From Pyrrhoderma lamaoense (taxonomy: Eukaryota > Basidiomycota > Agaricomycetes > Hymenochaetales > Hymenochaetaceae), in contig NBAZ01000003.1 in the NCBI GenBank assembly GCA_002794735.1, positions 186,001 to 250,000 of the forward strand: a stretch of DNA of 64,000 nucleotides, written 5' to 3'. Within the stretch, counting starts at the first letter, position 1; every line of letters begins with the position of its first letter. Shown here one piece after another: positions 1 through 12,865 of the stretch. The notes under the pieces are model-generated. The model ran no database searches and was not told the origin of the DNA. It saw only the letters and a program-made list of their open reading frames with translations. The position numbers were made by a program, and so were the translations under genes.

Positions 1-1
1 G

Positions 2-1290
2 TCCAACAATGGTCACGACGGTGACTCTGGCTCGCATTTGCGAACAATACAGAAGTATTGGCCGACTTCACAACACGTTCCATCCATCTTGAAACCGTCG
101 TCGGCAAAGAAATTGCGACGTCGTACTATGGATCTTCTCCTAACAAGACTTATTACCTGGGATGTTCATCTGGTGGACGCCAGGGATGTATGCAGCTCTT
201 CATTTTCCCGAAGATTTCGATGGTATTGTAGCTGGTTCGCCTGCTACAAACTTCCACGGTCTACTCGGTTGGTCTGGGATGCTTACTAAGTACATCGGGG
301 CCCCGGATTATGAAACAAGTCCAACTTTCATCTCTTCAGCTCTCTGGGATATAGTCTCAACGGAGTGATGAACCAATGTGATGGTAACGATGGGGTAGTA
401 GATCAAATTATCACTGAGCCTGATACTTGCGACTTCCGACCCGAGGCTCTTCTCTGTGAAGATGGCGACGAAGGAGGTGACGATTGCTTGACAACAGCTC
501 AAGTTGAGGCTCTTCGTAATATCTACTCTCCTATATATGGACTTGAAGGACAACTTTGGTACCCTCGTCTTGATCCTGGTGCAGAAGTGAATGCTTCATC
601 CGTTGTCTTTTCCGGGAACCTTTCAGTATCACTTGGGTGAGTATAGACATAGTTAACGGACATGAATGTTTTGGACTAATCTCCCTTTTTATTAAGGATT
701 GGATGAAATACGTAGTACTGAACGATCCCGACTATGACTTTAGAGACTATGGGCTCAAGTACATTCAGGAAGCTATGATTCAGGACCCTGGCAATGTATC
801 CACTTACAGTGGGGATCTCTCAACTTTCCGTGATGGTGGTGGAAAACTCATCTCCTACCATGGACGAGCTGACCCCGTTAGTTTCTTCTTTTATATACAT
901 ATAGTTGCATATGAAACTGACATAGCGACCCAATCTAATTTCCGTCAGATGATAGCCTCTGGCAACTCGAAGAACTTCTACAACCAAGTAGCACGCACAT
1001 TAAACTCCTCATCCTCCACTCTCGATGACTTCTACCGTCTATTCCTCATCCCTGGTATGGGTCACTGCGAGGGCAGTCCTGGCGGTGTCTTGTTTGGACA
1101 GAGTAACGGTGACATCGCACCGAGCAATTCTTCGGCTGACAACGTCCTCATGATGATAGTAGACTGGGTTGAAAATGGTAATGCGCCTGATAGCATCAGA
1201 GGGGCAACAAGCGATGGAAGTTCCACTCGACTGAACTGTCGTTATCCTCAGAAGAGTGAATGGAACGGAGAGGAATATGTTTGCTCTTGA
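2..1290 (+). CDS. Tannase/feruloyl esterase family, 3' part, frame-broken
   Basis: Secreted-type serine hydrolase of the fungal tannase/feruloyl esterase family, which cleaves ester bonds in tannins or plant phenolics. The 5' end lies outside the window. Seen: an N-N-G-H-D-G-D-S motif at 5-28, the nucleophile motif GCSSGG near 160-177, an Asp in GRADP before 877, and GMGHC near 1057. This gives the Ser-Asp-His triad and the two cysteines of the family's CS-D-HC arrangement. Introns are about 637-696 and 877-948; the stop is 1288-1290. Four single missing bases are needed for one frame: near 32-34 (TTT), 183-185 (GGG), 363-366 (GG) and 620-623 (TTT). All are in short homopolymers, so sequencing error is likelier than a true pseudogene. 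Family certain; exact substrate not readable. Confidence 0.85.
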
Positions 1291-2035
1291 GTTTTTTTAG
1301 TAATCTAGTGATCTATATATATCCTCACAACCAAATTCTGGACTTATTAGATAAATTGTATATATAAGAATAGAAATGGAAAGTCTTGTTTTCTGGTCAA
1401 CACTATTTTTTATTGTGTGAGAAAAAATGTATTTTGATACTGGTGACATAAGACTAGTTCCCATTTGATGATTTCCATCTTGAAACCTCACTCAAGAGCT
1501 CAGGTTGTCACCTTCTTCTCATACTCCTGATCCAGAAAGTCGTTGGGCTCAAGACCTGCTTTGATTCTTGTCACATCATGTGCACTCAGTGTCGTTCCTA
1601 CCGTGTTATCAAACTGAACAGCAGAGTGGACTCAAATACACACGTATAACGTAAGCTGCGAAGCCACAAACTCCGTTTATCTACACAACATATGCAATCC
1701 GATCGGCCGCCGTTTTATCCTCTAGCCAAGATTTAATGAAATTTTTACTCGAATGGAGATTTTCCATGACTTCATCGTGCCAAAATGTCTCGGTCCTTTC
1801 TAGTACAGGTTCTAAAAAATGTTGAATCAAAATTTTTATTATTTTCGAGATGATGATGATGCACATCTCTAATTCGCTTTAAGCCCTTCCATCTTCTCTT
1901 CCGCCATACACCCGCTGCATCCCTTTTCATATACGTCTGAGCTGGCCATAGGATTAGTTTTCTTCCACGTCCTAGTACATTCGTCATTCCTTTAGCTATC
2001 CCTGCTCTCTCTTGCTGCCCATAGAAGAAGAAAAT
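1291..2035. other. Intergenic
   Basis: No coding sequence or structured element was recognised. The interval holds the 3' flank of the esterase and the promoter of the cupredoxin-like gene. Confidence 0.5.
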
Positions 2036-2892
2036 ATGTTGCTTATCTTCACTACTGTCATTCTTTCAGTGAGTTGTCTTGCACAACTCTGACCGTGCTT
2101 TATGTTGAAAATACATCTTCCTAGCTTATCGCAAGCTTTGTCTCTGCAGAGAATATCTACATTCAAGTCGGTGATGCTACTGGAGCGACAACACAACCGT
2201 GTTCAACCCTCAAAGAGTCAGTGCAGTTGTAGGAGACATCGTTTTCTTTAACTGTATGTACCAACTCGTGCTACTACTATCACTTAGCGCTTTCTCACCA
2301 CCTGTCATATCGTCTTCCATCTAAATATAGTCACTTCTGGAAATCACTCCGCCACACAATCAACTTTTTCAGCTCCTTGTGCCCCAGCTCACGATACAAA
2401 CGAAACCATCAACGGCTTTGACTCAGGTTTCCGTCCGACAAATAATGGAACAGATATCACCATCCTTAGCGTCCCAATTCTTGACTCAAATGTTGACTCT
2501 CCCTTTTGGTTCTACGACGCTAGTAAAGGAGCATGCGGTTCGGGTGCGGTAGGTGTTATTAACAGCAACGAGTCAAGTTATGAAACTTTAGCTGGGTTTA
2601 TCGTAAGTGATATTTAATTTCCGAGTAACTAAGGGCTTATAGCTGATTCCATACCATAACCATTTTATTTTAATTTACTTTCTCCACATGTTCTTGGTAT
2701 AAACAGCGTAATGCCGAACGCCTGAACGGTACCAGTTCCACTAGTAGTTCTTCATCATCTACCAAGACTTCTACTAGTGTAACAACGTCGAGCACTGGTA
2801 CAAGTGCCGACGCCTCTTCAAGTGCCTTGTCTTCATACTCTCTTTCCTTCACTTCAATTGCCTTCCTCGCATTGGCACTAGTCTGCGTGTGA
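2036..2892 (+). CDS. Serine-rich cupredoxin-like surface protein, GPI type
   Basis: Extracellular cupredoxin-domain protein of a family common in agaricomycetes; its role is not established. Exons read 2036-2068, 2125-2253, 2331-2602 and 2707-2892. The chosen first intron (2069-2124) is the one that gives a continuous hydrophobic signal peptide ending at a VSA-E junction. The domain shows the family layout: an AVVGDIVFF strand, then NHSATQSTF with a candidate copper-ligand His, then APCAPA with a Cys. The C-terminus is a Ser/Thr-rich stretch followed by a hydrophobic tail, as in GPI-anchored proteins. One base is missing near 2196-2199, in a CC run; with it the product is 206 residues. Domain call is good; copper binding is inferred. 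Confidence 0.75.
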
Positions 2893-3276
2893 AGAGCGAT
2901 AGGCACTGTCACGTTATGAGCACTCGGCCTCGTACTAAAAGCGTACCACTCGTTTATACCTTTCCTATTCCTAAGTTCCGAACGTTTATGTGAATCCCGT
3001 ACTCTATATTTCCAATCGGTCTGTCATTTGTCATGTACTTTTACTTGAACATTGTCTATATTTCTTTTGGGCTCCTCTTTGCAGCTTTTTTTCTTGTTGT
3101 GGTTTTTATATTTGAGCTATCTTGTAACTTGTAAATGTAGCTTTCTAATGTTGAGGCTTCGTTCACCCGGTTTACAAGAACATACGACTGGAAGAAGGCA
3201 TAAAATATGTGTTCAGTAGAACAAAGAATGCGATACAAAAAATGCATAGTTACATACAAGTGGAATTACATGCTAT
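2893..3276. other. Intergenic between convergent genes
   Basis: A 3'-to-3' interval. No coding sequence or structured element was recognised. Confidence 0.4.
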
Positions 3277-4322
3277 TCAAGAGTCGGCAGCTAGTATATT
3301 CACTAAAATATCAGAGTTCGCCAACGTCACTTGTATATAAGCCTTAAGTAATTCCTTTATCTTCTTTTCATGAACCTCGTCCCCGAACTGTTTACGGAAA
3401 TCCGATGCATAAGACATTTCCTCATCTTCTCCAAAAATCCTATCTTCACTCAGACCGAGATTAGTGAAGTACTCTAAACGCTCCTCATCCCAAATACGTG
3501 CCCTGCGCAAGAAATCTTGAAGTGCGAGACCGGTTTCGTGGAAGCGTCTTCGCTCGTCATGTGAAATGCCGTTGTGTAACATAGTAGTAGCTTTTTTATT
3601 CGGGTTATCAGAATTATTCCAATAAACGTCGTCAAGTGGGTCTCCCGACTTGACATTGGTTGACGGAAAATATTTTCGGATGAATATCCCTATAGCATGA
3701 ACTTCTTGTGACGTCCATAGGTGTATAAGATACTATGTCGAACGTTAATTTATCGATATGTAGCATAAATCACTGAAAGTAGCAAATAAAACTGTAAACA
3801 CATACTAGATGACAGAGAGCAAAAACAATTTCCTCTCTGTATGTCAATCTTATATTTTCAAGTACTTGATTATTCAAAATAGCATTTATTCTTTGTTTCT
3901 CCGACTTCCTCAGTAGACCTGTTTTTCGTGGATCTCGACTACTAGATGATGCATCTTTTTGGGATGGTCATGAAGCATAAGAATCCTTTGTGCTTTCTCT
4001 ACTGTTCGTCTGCGAATGGCTTCTACGTTTGCGATCACTTCTAGTAAAGTTGGAATATGGTCATACGAGATATTAGGTTCAGAGAGTTGCTGGACAAGAT
4101 AAGTAAGAACGGAAAGTGGTGGGCATTTCGTGATATTTTCGTGTGGAATAATATTCTGCTCAATGTATGCTAAGCAAGCCCACACTGGTTAGCTCGAAGG
4201 ACTTTATTCAATTCAAGATTCTTAAAGGCGCCAAACTCACATTGAACACGCAAGATGGATTGTGGGTCCGCGCTTTTCTTTGAGTACTCTCGAAGTAATT
4301 CTTGAAGTTTCTCAGTATCCAT
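3277..4322 (-). CDS. Unrecognised protein, three exons
   Basis: I do not recognise this protein. Exons (minus strand) read 4322-4241, 4184-3806 and 3732-3277, all joined at good GT-AG sites. With one added base near 3911-3913 (TAC-TGA reads better as TAC-CTG) the product is 305 residues. It starts with a short helical segment, MDTEKLQELLREYSKK. The middle is leucine-rich and helical, and the C-terminal third is charged (WDEERLEYF, GEDEEMSY, EVHEKKIKELL). No signal peptide, membrane segment or catalytic motif is visible, so a soluble helical protein is likely. Convergent with the cupredoxin-like gene. Confidence 0.55.
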
Positions 4323-5118
4323 GATCTCTCAAAGTATTTTTCTTTGCTGGACGTTGTAAAAACCACGTTTCATGAACGCGTCTGATTAACCGAGACGCGT
4401 TCAGTTATCAAGCCCAGCGCGTAGAAATCAAAATCACGTGCCGATTAAACATGAGAAAACAAAATTATTTCTTACGGCCTTGGATTCTCATTTGGCGAAT
4501 GGAGTGCTCTTGAAATGAAGAAAGAAAGGAGACTCTCAGGGAAAAGGCTACATTATTCGGATAATTGTTTTGTCACCTAAATATGTGAGTCCGTTGCAAA
4601 GGCTTATATATAAACTCTAGTTCCTCCCGTGAACTTGCCTAATTCAGATACAGCATACCAGGCTTATACTGGTAAAACACGGTCCTTATTAATTCCTTTA
4701 TATAAATTAATAGAGGAAATCGCCGCTACAGGTCGACTAGAATACTAGTAGCCCGTGATGGTGACCAATACTTAAAAAAACAATCTTGGCATCAGCTGTA
4801 CTATCAAGGGCGCCTGTGTGAAACTCTGACAAGCATTACTGGATTGGTATACTATACCCTAGGAATCGAGTGTGCACCGATCCCGGTTGCGTTTTTTTCC
4901 TACCGTTCTCCGCAGCATACCGACTTATTGACTGAAACCTGTACCAACCTTCAATGCAAGACAAACTGTCAAGTGTAAGAACGTAAGAAGAATGATGATC
5001 GTATCCAAATCAAATTGGAGGGTCGTCGTAAGTCTATTTAAAGGGAGAACGAAGCATGTAGTCTACATTACCTCTCTTCAGCACGAACAAGCTTAGACAC
5101 AGAAACTAAAGCTCAGAG
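4323..5118. promoter_or_regulatory. Divergent intergenic region with TATA-like box
   Basis: Separates the 3.3 kb gene (minus) from the small secreted protein (plus), so it should hold both promoters. A TATTTAAAG element at 5034-5042 lies about 80 bases before the ATG at 5119, at TATA spacing. No coding sequence seen. Confidence 0.45.
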
Positions 5119-5385
5119 ATGACACGATTTTCAACTCTCTTCTTAATACCCATTGCTCTGTTCACTCTTTTCGCAACTGCTAGGCCCAAACCCCAGGACA
5201 GTTGTTATCCGCTTGGCACGATATGCATTGTTGATCCCACAGATGCTGGAGACATCGACTGTTCAGACTGTTGCGATGGGTTCACACCGGCCTTTGTCGC
5301 ACCCCAGGGTGTGAGTTCTACATATGTACATACCAGGTTATACGCCCGAGGCTCATAACTATAAATGCGACAGGTTTGCAATTAA
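5119..5385 (+). CDS. Small secreted cysteine-rich protein
   Basis: A 67-residue effector-like small secreted protein of unknown function. It has a clear hydrophobic signal peptide (about residues 5-21). The mature part contains six cysteines in the order C-x6-C, then C-x2-CC, then a last Cys two residues before the end. The intron is 5311-5373; splicing it adds the terminal V-C-N and makes the cysteine number even, whereas reading through the intron leaves five. A TATA-like box lies about 80 bases upstream. No homologue is recognised. The even Cys count supports the spliced model. Confidence 0.65.
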
Positions 5386-5730
5386 ACCGATGTTAACTTT
5401 CCGTTTCCATTCCGAGGATTGATTACAGCACATCTCTGGAGTATTGCTTAAATCCGTCATACTATTCTATATCCAATCAACTGTTTGTGACTGTGTATTG
5501 TATTAAAGGTCAACTTGTTTTCGAACTATATAAACTATTAGATGAACAAGACTCCCATAGGGTAGCAAATTGAATCACGAAACAAATTGTCAAAGCATGC
5601 AGTCTGAGATACACGTACATATTCATACCATCGAAGATAGATAAGAATAAACTGTAGTTATATCATCAGATGTTTACAAAATCGAGAAACGTCTCCTCAA
5701 CCGACATTTTTCGTACGACAAGAGCTTCAA
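5386..5730. other. Intergenic between convergent genes
   Basis: A 3'-to-3' interval. Nothing recognised. Confidence 0.4.
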
Positions 5731-7015
5731 CTATAAAGCGTTTCTCATTAGAATCTTCTGGCATAAGATCCCATACAGCATTGTATCAGTACTGTGGTTA
5801 TCAAGGCTCGGAGAGTTATATGAGCTGGGATCGGAAGACGACTCGATAGGGGAGACCGATGTTGGAGATTGTATATCTGTAAGGCTCAAAAAAGTAGCAG
5901 CATTTGCAAGATCATCCAAAGCTGTTGGGTGTGAGTGAGTGACTTCGGTTTCAACCACTACTGCAGATTCACAATCTCCATAATCGCTGTTTCGGTCACT
6001 GGACGAGGCATTTGGAATTTTGAGGTTCGCTTTAATTCTTTCCTTCGCCACTTCTCGGATTTACGCACGGACTTGGCCGGGACATCAACAGGGGCACTAT
6101 GGACGTGAAGCAAAGAAAGTTCAAGGTCAAAGTTTGAACTAACCTGATTCCCTTGAATAGGAGAATTCCTAGCCGGAGTTCGTCGACGATGAGGCCGCTG
6201 CTTATGTACAGATGTAATTTCCAAGTCACATATAAAAATGCCACTAGTGTCTGAGTCATATGGGTCGGGATCGGAATCACTAGTACCAAGCCTAGGGGAA
6301 GGAATGTTCAAGCGATTCATCTGTAGAGGAGCAGAGAAAGTGGGAGATCAGAACTAGCTTTGCCATCAATACATTGATTGCTCCCGTTGTTTTCCTTGTT
6401 AACATCTGCAATGATTCTATGTTCAACCTGAGATATCAACTCTGACTCAGTGTCTCCCATGCTCCCCGGTGACTCAACATAGTCTGCCACTCGGATTTTC
6501 CGCATTCGCATGGCACCATCGGCTATTTTCCCAAGAGGAGAAACCTGTCTGGAGGCCTCCAGTAATACAGCAGGAAGTTCAATCTCCTTGACCACAATCA
6601 CCGAAGCTCCAATTTCACCTGCCATCTCGTCAAGTGTCTGCAGCGACCGAGAAAGATGATCTCTTGTAAGTCCTACAAGTTGACCGGAATCTGCAACACC
6701 GAGCTCATAGTAGGCCTGACCACCTCCCTCGTGTAGCCTCCAGTTCAGCTGAGTGACAAGCCGTGTAAATCGTTCCTCAGAAGGGTCAAGAAGGCGTAAT
6801 TTGTACTCAACATTACCCTGCAGTAGACACGTGTCAGCCTTCTCTTCCCAAGCCCAGAACAATTAGACTCACCTCTTCAACTTCAGGAACTAGCTTTGGA
6901 ATTATTCTAGGACTTTTAGATGCCTCAATATCTGGAGAAATGGGGCCGACTTGGACAGAAACCCATCCCAGGGACTTCCGGTTCGTGGACTCTCGGATTC
7001 AGATTCGCCAAACAT
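5731..7015 (-). CDS. GTPBP1-like N-terminal module without GTPase domain
   Basis: Exon 1 (7015-6873) and the following exon (from 6817) encode the region that precedes the G domain in GTPBP1/GTPBP2-type translational GTPases: SPWDGFL, GNVEYKLRLLDPS, RFTRLVTQLNWRL, YELGVADSGQLVGL and a Met-Ala-(x)n-Gly-Ala-Ser stretch. Known relatives continue into GNVDxGKST. Here the sequence instead runs into acidic, Ser-rich, apparently disordered sequence, and no G1, DxxG or NKxD motif is visible on this strand. The intron is 6818-6872. The model needs frame corrections near 6940 (GGGG run), near 6317-6325 and near 6045-6055. The stop at 5731 follows a low-complexity tail. It could be a truncated paralogue that binds GTPBP1 partners, or a decayed copy. 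Confidence 0.6.
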
Positions 7016-8066
7016 GCAATAAAAAAGATGTACTGGATATGAATGAAAAAGAAGAAGAATAGGAAAGTATGAGCTTGTGTAGCCTATATTCGAGTTATCA
7101 TGTCTTCCTTGGTAATGTTGTGTTCTTGGTATGAAGGTTGTGGGGAAGTAGCAAAGTACTTTTTTAAGTCTTTAGAAGTGACTCCAGCTCCCGACAAATT
7201 AGTACTATAAAAGGAAAATAATGTACACTGCTTGGCCATAGGACATATTACTATATTACGACATATACATGTATATCCATCCTTGGAGAATATTGTATAA
7301 CGACCAACAATTGCCTTTTACATGCCCCTAAACCTCTGATACGATCAAGAACTCTGCAACCTCCAATCTCTTGATAATCGGGGGTTTATAATACAGTAAA
7401 CAAACTGATGGAGATGGCCATATAGTCTTACTACATAAATCTGTCAATTGCATTTTGTTATATCACTCATATACAAGTTTCTTACTAACACTTTTTATAC
7501 CTGATTTACATGTCAGAAATTATAGCCATTCCGACCATGTCAACAACCTCTACGTCCACTGGTAACATGTATACATGTAACACAAGCGCAGATGTATTAT
7601 CATCCAATTATCGTGACCTTATTTACATGGGCAACTTAATACATATACCTTATTCTAGCACCCGTCAGTCTCAAGAAGACTTTCTTTACATCGTTAACAT
7701 CTAAAGAAAGTATATTCTCACATGTACATGTACAACACAGAATGCTACTTCGCAGTTAGCGCTTAATCTTTCGCTTTAGTCATAATTTGTGGATGCACAC
7801 CGAGTCGGAGCTCTTTTTAGTGCATTCTTTCGATTATGGTGAGAATATTAATCATTGTATATAAAATCACTACTCCCCTGCTCCTTTCCTTGCTTACTTT
7901 GTGGATGCAAAATCTTCTGAGATACTATTAATAATACTGTCTTTGAAATCAGTGATATGCGCTTTTTTGAGGATTACCGTTCAGATTAAGGCTGCTTATT
8001 AATGAAATGTGGTAAATATCTATCTCAGTATTTGACTTGCAATCTTCAAACCACTATTCTTCAGAG
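7016..8066. other. Intergenic, divergent promoters
   Basis: About 1 kb of AT-rich sequence between a minus-strand and a plus-strand gene. A 64-codon open frame at 7510-7704 has no recognisable features and is not called. Confidence 0.45.
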
Positions 8067-8541
8067 ATGCCGACTGTCTACAAAGAAGAAGTACCACCTC
8101 CATTCCATCCTTGGCCAGATAACGCAGAAATCATCGAATATACTGGTGGTTGTCACTGCGGTAAATTTAGATTCGAGTTTGAGCACCCATCTCTAGAGGC
8201 TCGTCCTCCGGTGGATTGTAATTGCAGCTTGTGTACAAAGAGGGGCGAGCTACATCTGTGAGTCTAGTGTTTGATGTACGAGAATTTGGAGACTAATGAG
8301 AGACTTCCAACTTGAAAGATATGCCGATGACACTCGGTTCAATCTGACGACAGGATCATGGAGTGATTTCTCTGTATACGAGTGGAATAAGAGGGTTGTT
8401 AAAAAATACTTCTGCCCTGTTTGTGGATGCTCTATTTTGTGGAAAGGCATGGGAAAAGTTGGTATTAATGCTCGTGTATTGGATAACTTCAATAGCTGGG
8501 AGGTTGATACCATTTTGTTTGACGGGAAAGGACGCTTGTGA
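8067..8541 (+). CDS. GFA/CENP-V family zinc protein
   Basis: Small zinc-binding protein of the glutathione-dependent formaldehyde-activating (GFA)/CENP-V family. Exons 8067-8257 and 8301-8541 are joined over a 43-base intron and give 143 residues with no frame break. Zinc-binding motifs are seen in the family order: GGCHCGKFRFE near residues 29-39, CNCSLCTKRG, then FCPVCGCS in the second half. The ATG was chosen because MPTVYKEE leads directly into the domain; upstream in-frame codons lack an ATG in good context. In fungi such proteins are often described as GFA-like without proven substrate, so no reaction is assigned. Confidence 0.8.
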
Positions 8542-8722
8542 GCGGCCTTAATTATGCAACGTGTATAATATAAATAGCATAGTTATTTGAACGAATGAAA
8601 GGGATTCTTAGGGAAGGAATCAAGTTTGCAAATTATTAGTAATATTGATGACTAAACGTAATGTTATTGGAAATAGTTTTAATTAGGAAAGACCCAGATC
8701 ACGCTGAATCCTGTTCAGCTTT

Positions 8723-10023
8723 ATGCTGCCTTCACCTGTTTCCTCTCGTCGCAGACCATTTCGAAAGCCCAGTTACTCAAATGTCGGGCAAGACACATGG
8801 GCAAATAGCTTCCGTCAACTTTCGCAGCGCTCACGCGTGACAAATCTAGCTGTTCTCCTTCTAGCATCCGCTCTCCTCTTTTCCGTGTTCCTGAATATCA
8901 AGCACGGGCTGCAAAACATAACACCTTCCATAGGGTTACTGAGGTCAATAGAGGAAACTATCAATAGGCCAGATGAGCTCAAGGAGCTCGACCATCTAGT
9001 TGTCGTACCTGGGCATGGTATCTGGACAGGAAATGAGTTGGAGGAAGTACAGGAAGAAGAGACCTGGGAGCTTGAGCATTATCAAAGTGGCGGAGGTGCG
9101 AAAACACGAATAGACGCGTTTATTCATCATATTCGGGGCGGGTGAGCTTATAATGGCTCTTATTCTTTACTTAATGCTCAAGAAAGCACTCAATAGAGTT
9201 CATATCGCAGACTCCGACCCAAAAGTCTTTTGGTTTTCAGTGGGTAAGCTCTGACATTGTACTGAAATGCTGACCGGAAACTCACCGGAAACTCACATAA
9301 AAAATATAATCTTTCAGCGGAGCAACGCGAAAAGGTACTCCAACTTCTGAATCGGCATCCTATCTCTCTCTCGCACTTGCACTTCATCTATTCGATTCCT
9401 CGACTCCTCTTCGTCATAAGGGTCTTCCCACCTACGAGAGAACTACTATCGAAGACTATGCTTTAGACTCTTTCCAAAATCTACTATTCTCAGTTGCTCG
9501 TTTTCGTGCAGTTACTGGACATTATCCAGAACGAATAACTGTAGTAGGATATGGACTCAAAGAAGCCCGTTTCTCTGAGCTTCATCGCGCAGCATTACGT
9601 TGGCCCATGAAAGCGATAAATGGCATTATGTTGGAGTAGATATGGACGATACCATTGCACGAGAAGAGGCAATAAGAGGAGAGGTAAAGTTCTATCTCAA
9701 TGGAACTCATAATTATACTAATGCTGATATAACCTGGACTACATCAATATATATAGAAATTAAATGGGTACGAACCGTATGCCCTAGATCTCTATGGTTG
9801 TCATGGGATGTTGCTTGAGAAACGGCGTGCACGAAATGTACATAGACGAGCACATCCATATCACATCGCAGCACCAGAAATCGCGTCACTTCTTGAGTGG
9901 TGTCCCAGTGCTGATCCTGCGAGCTCTCGAGCTCGTATTCGCACCTCATCAGGAGCTACTAGTTCTAATACTGCTACTTTCACAAAAGTCTACGATGGAC
10001 TCCTTCCTTGGGACGAGGACTAA
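8723..10023 (+). CDS. Membrane-anchored DUF218 (ElyC/SanA/YdcF-like) protein
   Basis: Type II-looking membrane protein with one transmembrane helix (about residues 41-60) after a basic N-terminus, then a DUF218 domain. Domain hallmarks are LVVVPGHGIWTG, a VFSGG strand with GATRKG, SESASYLSL, RITVVGYGLKEARF and NGYEPYALDLYGCHG. Exons read 8723-9141, 9197-9243, 9318-9683 and 9757-10023. Two missing bases are inferred, near 9230 (TTTT) and 9603-9606 (CCC). With them the total length is a multiple of three, giving 366 residues. The function of fungal DUF218 proteins is unknown; a Golgi or vacuolar location is only a guess from the anchor. Tail-to-tail with the MAP kinase gene. Confidence 0.75.
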
Positions 10024-10556
10024 AAATTGACTACTGTAGTTCTTACTTTTATATAAAATTGGACATGATAATTAGAGTTTTATGCATGCGCACGTACTAC
10101 TGTATACTGTATTCAGTAATTTTATACCCACAATATACCTTCCATCTTATGAACTCTAGACTGTATGAAGCTATCGCAGACACTCAGCCGATAATCTGCT
10201 CTCGATATACATACTCTAAATTGGCATTACAATTTCGGATTACACACATCTCGCGGCAGACTGGGACAAGATATCACGGAAAAGTGGCATAAATATAAGT
10301 ATTACTGTAGAGTTCATACAACACTAAACAAGGACCTAGCGAAACAATTTCTGGTATGAAAATATAACAGATTCTGTCGTACATGACCTGATAACTTCAC
10401 AAACGTTCTATCAACAGACAGATCATCACACTTTTTACTAGTCTTTTTTTTAAAAGAAAATAGTCTTAAAATACGCGAATCTCTCAATGAGACTAGGTTT
10501 TTCGGATATAAAACCCCTGAAAACCATCAAGTAAGCAGACAACAGGTAAATGTGAT
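10024..10556. other. Intergenic between convergent genes
   Basis: A 3'-to-3' interval between the DUF218 gene and the MAP kinase gene. No feature recognised. Confidence 0.4.
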
Positions 10557-12298
<1,742 letters not shown>

Positions 12299-12865
12299 GT
12301 TGATAGAATAATGTTAGATTGCCGAGTCAGTTGAGACCCTTCACAAGAGACTACGTGATGGTCAGACGCAAGAGCTGGAAGACCCCTCGTATGCACTGAC
12401 GCGCGCAAGTAGTGATCCTGATCGATGAACAACCGTCACCCAGCGTGATGGGGTTAATTGGTATGGTATCTCCAAGCGTTTCATCTCGGCGATTCTGCCG
12501 AATTTGGATGATCGCCTCATAATATCACTATATATGACGATCGACGTACAAGTCATAACTTGACTAAATTTAAGCTCTGCATACGGTGTTTGCGCGGTGT
12601 TATTATAGGTACCGAGTCAAGTATTTAAATATTCTTTGAATCCCTTTCTCCATCTCTCATCACCCCTTCTCAATCATTTACTCTTTAGATTGGTCAAAAA
12701 GCTTCACACTAAACTGATTATCACTTACTTGCGAGAAAACGGGTCTTTTGACAGCAGAATCATAATTTTTGCTTGATATCTGCACGGTAACTCGGACATC
12801 GTTCACTCATATAATCAATTGAATATAAACCATCAAGTAATACTGTGTTAACTATCGCATCCAAC
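12299..12865. promoter_or_regulatory. Shared divergent promoter of SLT2 and TRP1
   Basis: A 567-base interval between the start codons of the MAP kinase (minus) and TRP1 (plus), which must carry both promoters. A TATTTAAATA element lies at 12618-12627 and a CT-rich tract (12636-12672) follows it, as is common before fungal plus-strand start sites. No coding sequence is seen. Confidence 0.55.

Noticed and set aside
7510..7704. 64-codon plus-strand frame
   Set aside because: Low-complexity Thr/Ser start, no domain, no splice partners, AT-rich surroundings.
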